This document shows positions 23,096 through 30,737 of a stretch of 33,134 nt of DNA, piece after piece. Within the stretch, counting starts at the first letter, position 1; every line of letters begins with the position of its first letter. The stretch spans positions 1-33,134 of the forward strand of contig JAPLQI010000132.1 in the NCBI GenBank assembly GCA_026399755.1, in the 5' to 3' direction. Under the pieces are notes generated by a model. The model was not told where the DNA came from and did no database searches. It saw nothing but the letters and a program-made list of their open reading frames with translations. The translations under genes and the position numbers were made by a program. This stretch comes from Pseudomonadota bacterium. GTDB lineage: Bacteria; Pseudomonadota; Gammaproteobacteria; Burkholderiales; Chitinibacteraceae.

Positions 23096-24670
23096 ATGCG
23101 CTTGATTTCCTCTCTTTTTGTTTTACTCTGGGCCGTTACCGTAGAAGCCAAGCCGCTCACGGTATGCACCGAAGCCAGCCCAGATGGCTTTGATGTTGTG
23201 CAATACAATTCACTGACCACCACCAATGCTTCTGCTGACGTATTGTTTAATCGCCTAATCAATTATGACGCCGCTACCGGTAAGCTGGTGCCTAGCCTTG
23301 CCGAAAAATGGGAAATCAGCCCAGATGGCCTGAGCTATACCTTTACCCTAAGAAAGAATGTCGCTTTTCATAGCACCGATTACTTTAAACCTACACGCGC
23401 ACTGAATGCCGACGATGTAGTGTTCACGTTTAATCGCATGCTGGATAGCAACCACCCTTGGCATAAGAGTGCCCCCAATGGCTATCCCCACGCGCAAACT
23501 TTTCAATTACCCAAGCATATCAAGGCCGTTAAAAAAATAGACGCGCAAACGGTACGCTTTGAATTAAATGCACCCGAAGCCACTTTCTCTGCCCTGCTCA
23601 CCATGGGCTTTGCCTCGATTTACTCGGCCGAATATGCCAATCAATTACTGGCCGCAGGCAAAACCAGTGATTTAAATAGTAAACCAATCGGCACAGGGCC
23701 TTTTGTATTAAAAAGCTATCAAAAAGACAGCACGATACGCTTTGATGTTGCTGCCCAATACTTTGGCAATAAACCTAAAATCGATAAGCTGATTTATGCC
23801 ATCACCCCTGATGCCAGCGTAAGAGTACAAAAATTAAAAGCAGGCGAATGCCAGATTGCGCTATCACCCAAGCCACAGGATGTATTAGCGGCAAGGCAGG
23901 ATAAAAGCATTCAAATCATTGAAACACCGGCTTTCTCTACCGCCTTTATTGCTTTTAATAGCCAACACAAGCCTTTTGACAATGTAAAAGTGCGCCAAGC
24001 GCTTAATCATGCCTTTGATAAAAAAGCCTATCTAAAACAGGTTTTTGACGGCACGGCCACCGCCGCGGATGGCCCTTACCCGCCAAATACTTGGGGCTAT
24101 ATCAACCTAGAAGATTACAAATATGACCCCGCTAAGGCCAAGCAATTGCTGGCTGAAGCAGGCTTTCCCAATGGTTTTTCCACCACCGTCTGGATACGTC
24201 CTGCGGGTAGCACGCTTAACCCTAATCCACGGGCTGGCGGGGAATTACTACAAGCCGACTTAGCCAAAATCGGAGTTAAAGCCGAGCTAAAAGTGATTGA
24301 ATGGGGCGAGCTGATTAAACGCGCCAAGGCTGGCGAGCACGATCTCTTATTTATGGGCTGGAGTGGCGACAATGGCGATCCAGATAATTTCTTAACGCCG
24401 CAATTTGCCTGCTCATCCGTAGAATCAGGGCTTAACTTTGCCCGCTATTGCGACCCGCAGCTGGATAAGCTCATCACCAATGGCAAAAAAACAGCAGATC
24501 AAACTGCGCGAACCAAGCTTTATGAAACCGCGCAAAAAATCATTCATGATCAGGCCTTGTGGATTCCATTAGCCCATCCTATTGCTGCGGTGCTAGCTAA
24601 GCCCAATGTCAGTGGCTATAAAATCAACCCATTTAGCCGGCAGGACTTTAGTAATGTAATTGTGAAGTAA
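23096..24670 (+). CDS. dppA: Periplasmic dipeptide-binding protein, DppA-like (SBP_bac_5)
   Basis: 524 residues with a signal peptide (cleavage near EAKP, about residue 19). The mature sequence tracks E. coli DppA closely: VCTEASPDGFD, LAEKWEISPDGLSYTF, ALNADDVVFTFNRM, PIGTGPFVLKSYQKDS, ITPDASVR, KVRQALNHAFDKKA, and the late WSGDNGDPDNF that lines the binding site. It would deliver dipeptides, or possibly haem as shown for E. coli DppA, to an ABC importer. No permease or ATPase genes are beside it, so the transporter is encoded elsewhere. The start ATG has only a weak upstream ribosome site. A strong terminator follows. Confidence 0.9.
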   Translation: MRLISSLFVLLWAVTVEAKPLTVCTEASPDGFDVVQYNSLTTTNASADVLFNRLINYDAATGKLVPSLAEKWEISPDGLSYTFTLRKNVAFHSTDYFKPTRALNADDVVFTFNRMLDSNHPWHKSAPNGYPHAQTFQLPKHIKAVKKIDAQTVRFELNAPEATFSALLTMGFASIYSAEYANQLLAAGKTSDLNSKPIGTGPFVLKSYQKDSTIRFDVAAQYFGNKPKIDKLIYAITPDASVRVQKLKAGECQIALSPKPQDVLAARQDKSIQIIETPAFSTAFIAFNSQHKPFDNVKVRQALNHAFDKKAYLKQVFDGTATAADGPYPPNTWGYINLEDYKYDPAKAKQLLAEAGFPNGFSTTVWIRPAGSTLNPNPRAGGELLQADLAKIGVKAELKVIEWGELIKRAKAGEHDLLFMGWSGDNGDPDNFLTPQFACSSVESGLNFARYCDPQLDKLITNGKKTADQTARTKLYETAQKIIHDQALWIPLAHPIAAVLAKPNVSGYKINPFSRQDFSNVIVK

Positions 24671-24685
24671 CACATTTAGGGATCA

Positions 24686-24737
24686 ATAAGGGCGATTAAA
24701 ACTCGGAGAAATAGAGTTTTAACCGCCCTTATTTTTT
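24686..24737 (+). terminator. Long-stem terminator after the dppA-like gene
   Basis: ATAAGGGCGATTAAAACTC (24686-24704) pairs with GAGTTTTAACCGCCCTTAT (24714-24732) at 18 of 19 positions, followed by a T run. Confidence 0.9.
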
Positions 24738-24796
24738 AGATGAAAAATATGAGCGATGGGCGCTTAGTCTATAAAGACAAATAGCAGCGATCTAGA

Positions 24797-25261
24797 ATGG
24801 GGAATAGTTCAATGGCATTACTATTATTTGGTAGTTTGCTGATGGTATTTGGCTTATTAGCGGGCTGCCTCTTACTGATCGCCCCCCTTGGCATTATAGA
24901 AATCACGCCAGGAATAGGGCTTTGGCTATTGTTTCCTGGCTTTAGCATAGGCGGCTATATTCTGCTGACGCTAGCGCCCCACTTTGCAAAATTACGCGTA
25001 CTAGCTTTGTTTTTATCTAGCTTATTGCTCTTATTGGCGGCTGCCGCAGCGGCCGAAATAATGCTCTATGCCAGCACGCTGATGCAGCCTACAGGCAGCA
25101 CGCTGATCTTGTGGTATGTGTTAATGATTGCTGGCGGGCTGGGTGTGGTGGCTACGGGGGCTTTCGATATTAAAAAGCTGTTTTCCAAGCTACGCCGCCC
25201 CAAAACTGCAGCCCCCCCAACACCTGCCGCTCCACCAATTAGCCAAAAACCCAAGCACTAA
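24797..25261 (+). CDS. Four-helix membrane protein of unknown function
   Basis: 154 residues with four hydrophobic segments (about 7-30, 37-58, 66-88 and 104-123), short loops, and a basic, Pro/Ala-rich cytosolic tail (KKLFSKLRRPK, then APPTPAAPPI). No family is recognised. Two starts compete: ATG 24797 has a poor ribosome site, ATG 24812 has GGGG nine bases before it. The gene ends nine bases before a set of tandem repeats derived from the convergent DUF455 gene, so it has no visible terminator of its own. Confidence 0.65.
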   Translation: MGNSSMALLLFGSLLMVFGLLAGCLLLIAPLGIIEITPGIGLWLLFPGFSIGGYILLTLAPHFAKLRVLALFLSSLLLLLAAAAAAEIMLYASTLMQPTGSTLILWYVLMIAGGLGVVATGAFDIKKLFSKLRRPKTAAPPTPAAPPISQKPKH

Positions 25262-25269
25262 TCCGCTAA

Positions 25270-25450
25270 CTGTAATGCCGCCAGCTCTTCCTCACTAAAC
25301 CCAGCGGCCCTTACATCCTTCTAGATTAAACGCCCTATTTAATTACACTCATCCACGGCTTGTAATGCCGCCAGCTCTTCCTCGCTAAACCCAGCGGCCC
25401 TTACATCCTTCTAGATTAAACGCCCTGTTTAATTACACTCATCCACGGCT
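25270..25450. repeat. Tandem 90-bp copies of the DUF455 gene 3' end
   Basis: The unit beginning TGTAATGCCGCC repeats at 25271, 25361 and 25451, an exact 90-bp period. The third copy is the genuine end of the DUF455 coding sequence. The first two differ from each other at only a few positions (for example CTCACT against CTCGCT, and CTATTT against CTGTTT). On the minus strand each extra copy would still encode the AAGFSEEELAALQ tail and its stop, but an in-frame TAG interrupts each unit (GRLI-stop-KDV). They are untranslated leftovers of tandem duplication. Confidence 0.9.
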
Positions 25451-26223
25451 TGTAAGGCGGCTAGCTCTTCCTCGCTAAACCCAGCGGCCCTACGCGCTTC
25501 TAAATTAAATGGCCCGCGCTGCTTGGCTGCTTGGTATTGCAAGGCCAACTGCTCGTAGGCCGAGATCGTGTCTAAGCCTCGCTCTTCGCACAGTGCCTTG
25601 TACCAGCGATTACCAATCGCCACATGGCCGACTTCATCCCTCAAGATAATATCCAGAATAGCGGCCCCTGCCTTGTCACCACGGTGCCTCAGCCGATCAC
25701 GAATTTGCGGCGTGACATCCAAGCCACGCGCTTCCAGAGTTCGGGGAACCAGCGCCAGCCTTGCCAACAAATCATCCTTAGTTCTTTCTGCCATGTCCCA
25801 TAGGCCGTTATGCGCAGTGAAATCGCCATAAGCGTAGCCCAGCGTCAGCAGATGATCTTGCAAGAGCACAAAATGGTAGCTCTCTTCACGGGCCACTTTT
25901 AGCCAATCACGGTAAAAGTCTTCGGGCTGGCCTGCAAAGCGCCACAAAATATCGAGAGCCAAATTCATCGCATTAAATTCGATATGCGCCAAGGCATGCA
26001 CCAAGGCGGCGTGGCCTTCTGGCGTGCTAATTTTGCGGCGCGGCACATCCATAGGTGGCACTAAGGGCGGGCGCTCGCTCAAGCCTGGCGTTTGCTCTGT
26101 GCTGGCAATCAGCTCATCACAAGCAAGTGCGTGCTGATCTTCGATAGCACGCACAAGAGCGACTTTATCTTGATGATTGGCCATTTGCAGCGCGAACAAG
26201 GCTTGATGGCGGATTGATTTCAT
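25429..26223 (-). CDS. DUF455 ferritin-like diiron protein
   Basis: 264 residues. DUF455 proteins have the ferritin-like four-helix fold and are related to the tRNA hydroxylase MiaE. Likely iron ligands are seen: HIEFNAMNLALD, then EESYHFVLLQDH and DEVGHVAIGNRW, giving Glu and ExxH pairs on successive helices. The substrate is not known. The frame opens at a TTG three codons earlier (26232); the ATG at 26223 is chosen because no ribosome site favours TTG. It is convergent with the membrane protein gene. Its 3' end has been triplicated in tandem. Confidence 0.85.
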   Translation of the reverse strand: MKSIRHQALFALQMANHQDKVALVRAIEDQHALACDELIASTEQTPGLSERPPLVPPMDVPRRKISTPEGHAALVHALAHIEFNAMNLALDILWRFAGQPEDFYRDWLKVAREESYHFVLLQDHLLTLGYAYGDFTAHNGLWDMAERTKDDLLARLALVPRTLEARGLDVTPQIRDRLRHRGDKAGAAILDIILRDEVGHVAIGNRWYKALCEERGLDTISAYEQLALQYQAAKQRGPFNLEARRAAGFSEEELAALQAVDECN

Positions 26224-26310
26224 GGCGGGCAACGATAAACAAAAGGCGTATTTTGGGCAGTAGGGCTAGGCTTGGCAAATAGATCGTCCATGCTTGCCCC
26301 CTAAAAAAGG

Positions 26311-26512
26311 TCTGTAGACACAGAGATTAGGAAGAACACAGAGCACACGGAGAAAACCAAGACTATTTTAGGAATGCTCTGATTAAATCGTCATCCCCGA
26401 CTGTTTTTATCGGGGATCCACTGCAAATACTGGATTCCCACCCGCTCGGGAATGACAAAATTAGTTTTCTCTGTGTTCTTCTTTTCCTCACCGATCTCTG
26501 TGTCTACAAGTC
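26311..26512. repeat. Long inverted repeat (CACAGAGA/GAACACAGAG family) holding a nested hairpin repeat
   Basis: TGTAGACACAGAGAT (26313-26327) faces ATCTCTGTGTCTACA (26494-26508), and GAAGAACACAGAG (26331-26343) faces CTCTGTGTTCTTC (26469-26481). Between them lies the second GTCATCCCCGA unit. Related pieces (CACGGAGAAAAC and its complement) occur alone near 28066-28101 and 30528-30572, so this is a dispersed family. Confidence 0.75.
26389..26456. repeat. GTCATCCCCGA-type hairpin repeat, copy 2
   Basis: Same structure as 18904-18977: CGTCATCCCCGA at the left, CGGGAATGAC at the right, a TCCCCGA/TCGGGGA hairpin and a shortened centre. It is 68 bp long and lies inside another repeat. Confidence 0.8.
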
Positions 26513-26540
26513 TAAGGTTCTTAGACTGAGGTTCTTACCC

Positions 26541-27857
26541 TTAATGCAATTTAATTCTTGGCTTGCTGACGCGGTCGATACATTCTGCCCATGTGGCCAG
26601 CCATGTTTTAAACCAACCATTCACTGCTAACTGGTGCTTTTTGTATAGCGACCAATACATCATCTTGGCAAACTGGCCCTCGATAAATAAGCTACCTCGA
26701 GCGATACCGCCCATTAAACTGCCTACCGTACTGTATTCACCCAAAGACACCAGCGAGCCGTAATCCTGATATTTAAACTCTGGCAGAGTTTTGCCTGCCA
26801 AATACAGCGGAATACTTTTCGCCAGCAACATCGCCTGCTGATGTGCAGATTGTGCACGCGGCGGCACGGTGGCCCCTGTATCACCGAGCGGACAAGCAGC
26901 GCAATCGCCCAGCGCAAAAATACTAGGATCACGCGAGGTTTGTAATGTGCGGCTGACCACCAGCTGATTAAGACGATTGCTCTCTAGGCCGGCGATATCT
27001 TTGAGGAAATCCGCCGCTTTAATCCCCGCCGCCCACACCACTAAATCGCTAGGAATAAACTTGCCTGATGCCATTTGAACGCCCGAAGCCGATACATCGA
27101 CTACCCGCTCATTGGCATGAATTTCTACCGCCATTTTGCGCAGCTCAAGCGCCACTGCGTCAGATAAGCGCTCTGGCAGGGCTGAGAGCAGCCTTGGCGC
27201 GGCATCGACAATCACAATTTTTAAATCACGCTCAGGATGGATATTGGCAAAGCCAAAGCTACTCATAATGCGCGTGGCCATATGCAGCTCGGCCGATAGC
27301 TCGACCCCTGTGGCTCCACCACCAATAATAGTGACGGTAAAACGCCCTTCACCTGCTTGTTTACGCCTTGCTTGTGCGCGTAAGCAGCTATTGATAAAGC
27401 GTTTATTGAAGCGCTCTGCAGCCTCTGGGGTATCGAGCATAATGGCGTGGTTTGCCACACCCGGCGTGCCAAAATCATTGGTCTGGCTGCCCAGCGCCAT
27501 CACCAAAGCATCGTAAGCAATGGTTTGCTCTGGCACTAGCTCGCTACCATCTTCCTCATCCAGCGTTGGGGCCAGCACCACTTGCTTAGCGTCTCTATCC
27601 AGCCCCGTCATACGGCCTAGGCGAAAATCAAAATGATGCCAGCGGGCCAACGCGATATATTCCAGCTCGTCGGCATGGCTATCTAAAGTGCCTGCTGCCA
27701 CCTGATGCAAGAGTGGCTTCCAGATATGGGTACGGGCCGCGTCGATCAAGGTGATATGCGCCTTGCCCTTGCGGCCTAGCTTTTCACCCAGCTTTACCGC
27801 CAACTCCAAACCTCCCGCCCCGCCCCCTACAATGACAATACGCTGCAATGCAGTCAT
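26541..27857 (-). CDS. ndh: Type II NADH dehydrogenase (NDH-2)
   Basis: 438 residues from the ATG at 27857, which gives the usual MT(A)LQRIVIVGGG start and places GGGGG nine bases upstream; the ATG at 27863 leaves only three bases. It transfers electrons from NADH to quinone at the inner membrane without pumping protons. Two dinucleotide folds are seen: FAD site GGGAGGLELA at the N-terminus and NADH site GGGATGVELSAEL at about 175-187. FALGDCAAC is the second FAD contact. The C-terminal YKKHQLAVNGWFKTWLATW segment should be the amphipathic membrane anchor. It is monocistronic, and its 3' side is the nested repeat region. Confidence 0.93.
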   Translation of the reverse strand: MTALQRIVIVGGGAGGLELAVKLGEKLGRKGKAHITLIDAARTHIWKPLLHQVAAGTLDSHADELEYIALARWHHFDFRLGRMTGLDRDAKQVVLAPTLDEEDGSELVPEQTIAYDALVMALGSQTNDFGTPGVANHAIMLDTPEAAERFNKRFINSCLRAQARRKQAGEGRFTVTIIGGGATGVELSAELHMATRIMSSFGFANIHPERDLKIVIVDAAPRLLSALPERLSDAVALELRKMAVEIHANERVVDVSASGVQMASGKFIPSDLVVWAAGIKAADFLKDIAGLESNRLNQLVVSRTLQTSRDPSIFALGDCAACPLGDTGATVPPRAQSAHQQAMLLAKSIPLYLAGKTLPEFKYQDYGSLVSLGEYSTVGSLMGGIARGSLFIEGQFAKMMYWSLYKKHQLAVNGWFKTWLATWAECIDRVSKPRIKLH

Positions 27858-27992
27858 AGCCATCCACCCCCAATTGATTAACTGCCCTTATTATGCGTGA
27901 AGCGGTCATGAAAAGGGCATGTAAAACAACCATTTAAAGGGGCTTGATTACATGGATGGAATACGCTATTTACAAGCGCCAACTAACCCTCG

Positions 27993-28036
27993 CGCCCTCA
28001 CCCCCAATCCCTATCGCGAAAAGGGAGAGGGGGCTA
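27993..28036. repeat. CCCTCACCCC/GAGAGGGGG intergenic hairpin
   Basis: GCGCCCTCACCCCC and, across a CCCT-ATCGCGAAA-AGGG hairpin, GAGAGGGGGC can pair. Sequences of this style are common intergenic repeats in many proteobacteria. It lies between ndh and the 3' end of selD. Confidence 0.6.
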
Positions 28037-28065
28037 AAAGCAGATACCCACGAAAAACTGACTAT

Positions 28066-28101
28066 TTCTCTTGGTTTTCTACGTGTCCTCTGCGCCCTCT
28101 G
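28066..28101. repeat. Fragment of the CACGGAGAAAAC dispersed family
   Basis: TTCTCTTGGTTTTCTACGTG-like text is the reverse complement of the left arm of the 26311-26512 repeat (AGAACACAGAG...CACGGAGAAAACCAAG). It is a single decayed arm between ndh and selD. Confidence 0.5.
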
Positions 28102-28140
28102 CAGTTCAAGGGTGGGTTTTGTCAGATATCTGAGTAGTTA

Positions 28141-29178
28141 CTAAGCCACCAACACCCTCGCCTCACCCTCGGCAAGTTGCCCAATCACCGCCGCCTGTGC
28201 AAAGCCTTGTGCCTTAAATAGCGCCATGACTTCATCCACGGTTTCAGCAGAGCAAGCCACGAGCAGGCCGCCGGAGGTTTGCGCGTCGGCCATGATGCGC
28301 TGCTGCCATTCTGGCACTTGCTCAGCAAAGTCCACATCTTGCCCGAAGCTAGCTAAATTGCGCTCGATCGCGCCGGGGCCAATGCCTTGCTGGGCAAAGC
28401 CCACAGCCGCAGAGAGTAGCGGCAAATCATTGGCAGCCACATTCGCCGTCAGCTTGGCACCACGGCAAACTTCTAGCAGATGGCCGAGCAGGCCAAAGCC
28501 TGTTACATCGGTCAGCGCATGCACGCCGGCCAGTTTCGCCAAATCACTACCGACTTTATTGAGCTGCGTGGTGGTATCAATCAGCTGCTTATAGCCTGCA
28601 TCATCCAGCAAGCCCTTTTTCATGGCCGTGCCCAAGATACCGATCCCAAGCGGCTTGCCTAAGATCAGCACATCGCCTGCTTTGGCATCGCTATTTTTTT
28701 TAAGCTGTTTGGGATGCACAAGGCCCATTGCCACTAAACCGTAAATAGGCTCGGGGGCGTCGATCGAATGCCCACCTGCAATTGGAATGCCCGCATCGCT
28801 ACAGACAGCCGCGCCACCCGCCAAGATTTGCTGGATATCTTCGATCGGCAGCAGATTGACTGGCATGCCGACAATGGCCAAAGCCATAATCGGCGTGCCG
28901 CCCATGGCGTAAATATCGGAAATCGCGTTAGTGGCGGCGATGCGGCCAAAATCAAAGGCATCGTCCACAATCGGCATAAAGAAATCGGTGGTGGCAACCA
29001 GTGCTTGCTCATCGTTCAACCAATAAACAGCGGCGTCATCTGCTGTTTCAGTGCCAACCAAAAGTTTGGGAAACAAGGCTGCAGTTGGTAATTTAGATAG
29101 CATTTCTGACAAAACAGCGGGGGCGATTTTGCAGCCGCAACCACCACCGTGAGATAAAGACGTTAATTTTGTGCTCAT
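28141..29178 (-). CDS. selD: Selenophosphate synthetase SelD (Cys form)
   Basis: 345 residues, the SelD size. It makes selenophosphate from selenide and ATP, the donor for selenouridine in tRNA and for selenocysteine. The glycine-rich N-terminal loop HGGGCGCK carries the catalytic Cys14 and Lys17; Cys rather than selenocysteine is encoded. Further family text: TTDFFMPIVDDAFDFGRIAA (metal/ATP Asp residues), SDIYAMGG, AGGHSID and LTDVTGFGLLGH. It is divergent from mnmH, the tRNA 2-selenouridine synthase, whose substrate it supplies. The start at 29178 is followed upstream by GTCATGAGC-like copies that belong to a duplication. Confidence 0.96.
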   Translation of the reverse strand: MSTKLTSLSHGGGCGCKIAPAVLSEMLSKLPTAALFPKLLVGTETADDAAVYWLNDEQALVATTDFFMPIVDDAFDFGRIAATNAISDIYAMGGTPIMALAIVGMPVNLLPIEDIQQILAGGAAVCSDAGIPIAGGHSIDAPEPIYGLVAMGLVHPKQLKKNSDAKAGDVLILGKPLGIGILGTAMKKGLLDDAGYKQLIDTTTQLNKVGSDLAKLAGVHALTDVTGFGLLGHLLEVCRGAKLTANVAANDLPLLSAAVGFAQQGIGPGAIERNLASFGQDVDFAEQVPEWQQRIMADAQTSGGLLVACSAETVDEVMALFKAQGFAQAAVIGQLAEGEARVLVA

Positions 29179-29457
29179 GACATAATCCTGATAAGAAATT
29201 TACAGCCCACCGCCGCTCTCTGCCAAATGCAGGCGACTTACTATTTAGATGATTGTTCCACGAACATCACACCACCGTGAGATAAAGAAGCTCACTATGT
29301 GCTCATGACATCATCCTGATTAAATATTTATTGCCCACCTTAGCAGCCTGACTCCGCTTTGACGAGCACAGGATACTTGCAAAATGAGTGAATTTTTCCA
29401 CGACCATCGCACTGCCGTGGGACAATTACGCCCATCAAGTGCTTATAGTGAAATGAA
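29179..29457. repeat. Triplicated selD/mnmH start region
   Basis: The selD start text ACCACCGTGAGATAAAG at 29143 recurs at 29271 and, degraded (ACTGCCGTGGGACAAT), at about 29411. The mnmH start text TTATTG(G/C)C(G/C)ACCTTAGCAG at 29467 recurs at 29328 and, degraded, near 29198. TCCACGA(A/C)CATC appears at 29257 and 29397. The units are about 128-140 bp. The extra selD start reads ATG AGC ACA TAG, and so is dead. No gene lies in the region. Confidence 0.85.
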
Positions 29458-30501
29458 GTGAAAAATTTATTGGCGACCTTAGCAGACCTCTCCACCTTTG
29501 ATGAGGTGATCGATGTACGCACCCCGCTTGAATTTGCCGATGACCATATTCCAGGCGCAATCAACGCGCCCGTGCTCAGCAATGAAGAACGCGTCATCGT
29601 CGGCACGCTCTATAAGCAAGACCCCTTTGCCGCCACAAAATTAGGCGCGGGTTTGGTCGCAAAAAACCTCGGCATTCACCTTGCCACCACTTTTAAAGAC
29701 AAACCCAAAAACTGGAAGCCGCTAATTTACTGCTGGCGTGGCGGTAAGCGCTCTGGATCGATGACCACTTGGTTTAATCTCATTGGCTGGAAAGCGCGGC
29801 AATTACAAGGTGGCTACAAGGCTTATCGTGGTGAGATTTTAGTTAAATTAGAAGCCATCCCCGCCGTATCACGCTTTATTGTTTTGGCCGGCCATACGGG
29901 CTGCGGCAAAACACGTTTACTCAATGCACTAGAGAATGAAGGGGCGCAAACGCTGGATTTAGAAGGCCTTGCCAAGCATCGTGGCTCGGTACTCGGTGCC
30001 AGCCCTGCTAGCCCACAGCCTTCACAAAAAAGCTTTGATAGCCAGCTCATCCACCAGCTCTCTCAATTTGACCCTAGCCGTCCGGTGTTTGTTGAAGCCG
30101 AAAGCAAACGCATCGGCTTGGTGCATCTACCCGCCAGCCTGATGCTCGCCATTCGCGCCGCCGATTGCATCTTGGTGCAAGCCAGCTTTGAAGACCGAAT
30201 CCGCTTTTTATGCGACGACTACAGCAACCTATTTGATGACCCGCTTAACTTTAAAACTAAATTAAGCCGCCTAGTTGAAATGCACGGTAAAGCGGTCTTG
30301 GCAGATTGGAATGAGCTGATTGATCAAGGCAAAAAAGCCGAGCTATTTGGCGAGCTGATCAGCAAACACTACGACCCCGCCTACAAACGCAGCAGCCAAA
30401 ACAATTACCTCAGGCTCGCCGACGCAAGGCCTCTTGTAATTGATCCATCGGGTGATTTAAGCGAAAGTGCAAGGCAATTGATTGTTGATTTGGGAGTGTG
30501 A
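29458..30501 (+). CDS. mnmH: tRNA 2-selenouridine synthase (SelU)
   Basis: 347 residues. It converts 2-thiouridine at the wobble position of Lys, Glu and Gln tRNAs to 2-selenouridine through a geranyl intermediate, using selenophosphate. The rhodanese domain (1-125) has VIDVRTPLEF at its start and the catalytic Cys92 in YCWRGGKRSGS. The second half carries a P-loop AGHTGCGKT (144-152) and LEGLAKHRGS. The initiation codon is GTG at 29458, since no in-frame ATG lies upstream; no clear ribosome site is present, possibly because the duplicated upstream DNA disturbed it. E. coli SelU is slightly longer. Divergent from selD, which fits a shared selenium pathway. Confidence 0.94.
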   Translation: MKNLLATLADLSTFDEVIDVRTPLEFADDHIPGAINAPVLSNEERVIVGTLYKQDPFAATKLGAGLVAKNLGIHLATTFKDKPKNWKPLIYCWRGGKRSGSMTTWFNLIGWKARQLQGGYKAYRGEILVKLEAIPAVSRFIVLAGHTGCGKTRLLNALENEGAQTLDLEGLAKHRGSVLGASPASPQPSQKSFDSQLIHQLSQFDPSRPVFVEAESKRIGLVHLPASLMLAIRAADCILVQASFEDRIRFLCDDYSNLFDDPLNFKTKLSRLVEMHGKAVLADWNELIDQGKKAELFGELISKHYDPAYKRSSQNNYLRLADARPLVIDPSGDLSESARQLIVDLGV

Positions 30502-30527
30502 AAGATATTGCACAAGCCAAATCTTGA

Positions 30528-30572
30528 AACACGGAAGCCCAAGGACACACGGAGTTTCACGGAGAAAAACAG
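30528..30572. repeat. CACGGAGAAAAC-family fragment after mnmH
   Basis: ACACGGAAGCCCAAGGACAC then ACGGAG-TTTC-ACGGAGAAAAAC, related to the arm of the 26311-26512 repeat. It lies directly after the mnmH stop. Confidence 0.5.
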
Positions 30573-30613
30573 GCTTTAAACTCCAATCCTATCAGCTTAA
30601 GAATATGTTTTCC

Positions 30614-30670
30614 TAGGGCGGGTGCAACCTGCGTGTTTTTTAGCATGGCTCGCGGGTTGTACCCGCCCTA
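30614..30670. repeat. TAGGGCGGGT hairpin repeat (second copy of the 111-250 family)
   Basis: TAGGGCGGGTGCAACCTGCG faces CGCGGGTTGTACCCGCCCTA across a T-rich loop. The family lead-in AATCCTATCAGCTTAAG precedes it in inverse orientation. Same family as 111-250. Confidence 0.8.
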
Positions 30671-30737
30671 CGAATAATGCAATACCTGCAAGGGGATGTA
30701 CATCGCCTAACTTGATGCGCATAGCCCCCTATTTCCC

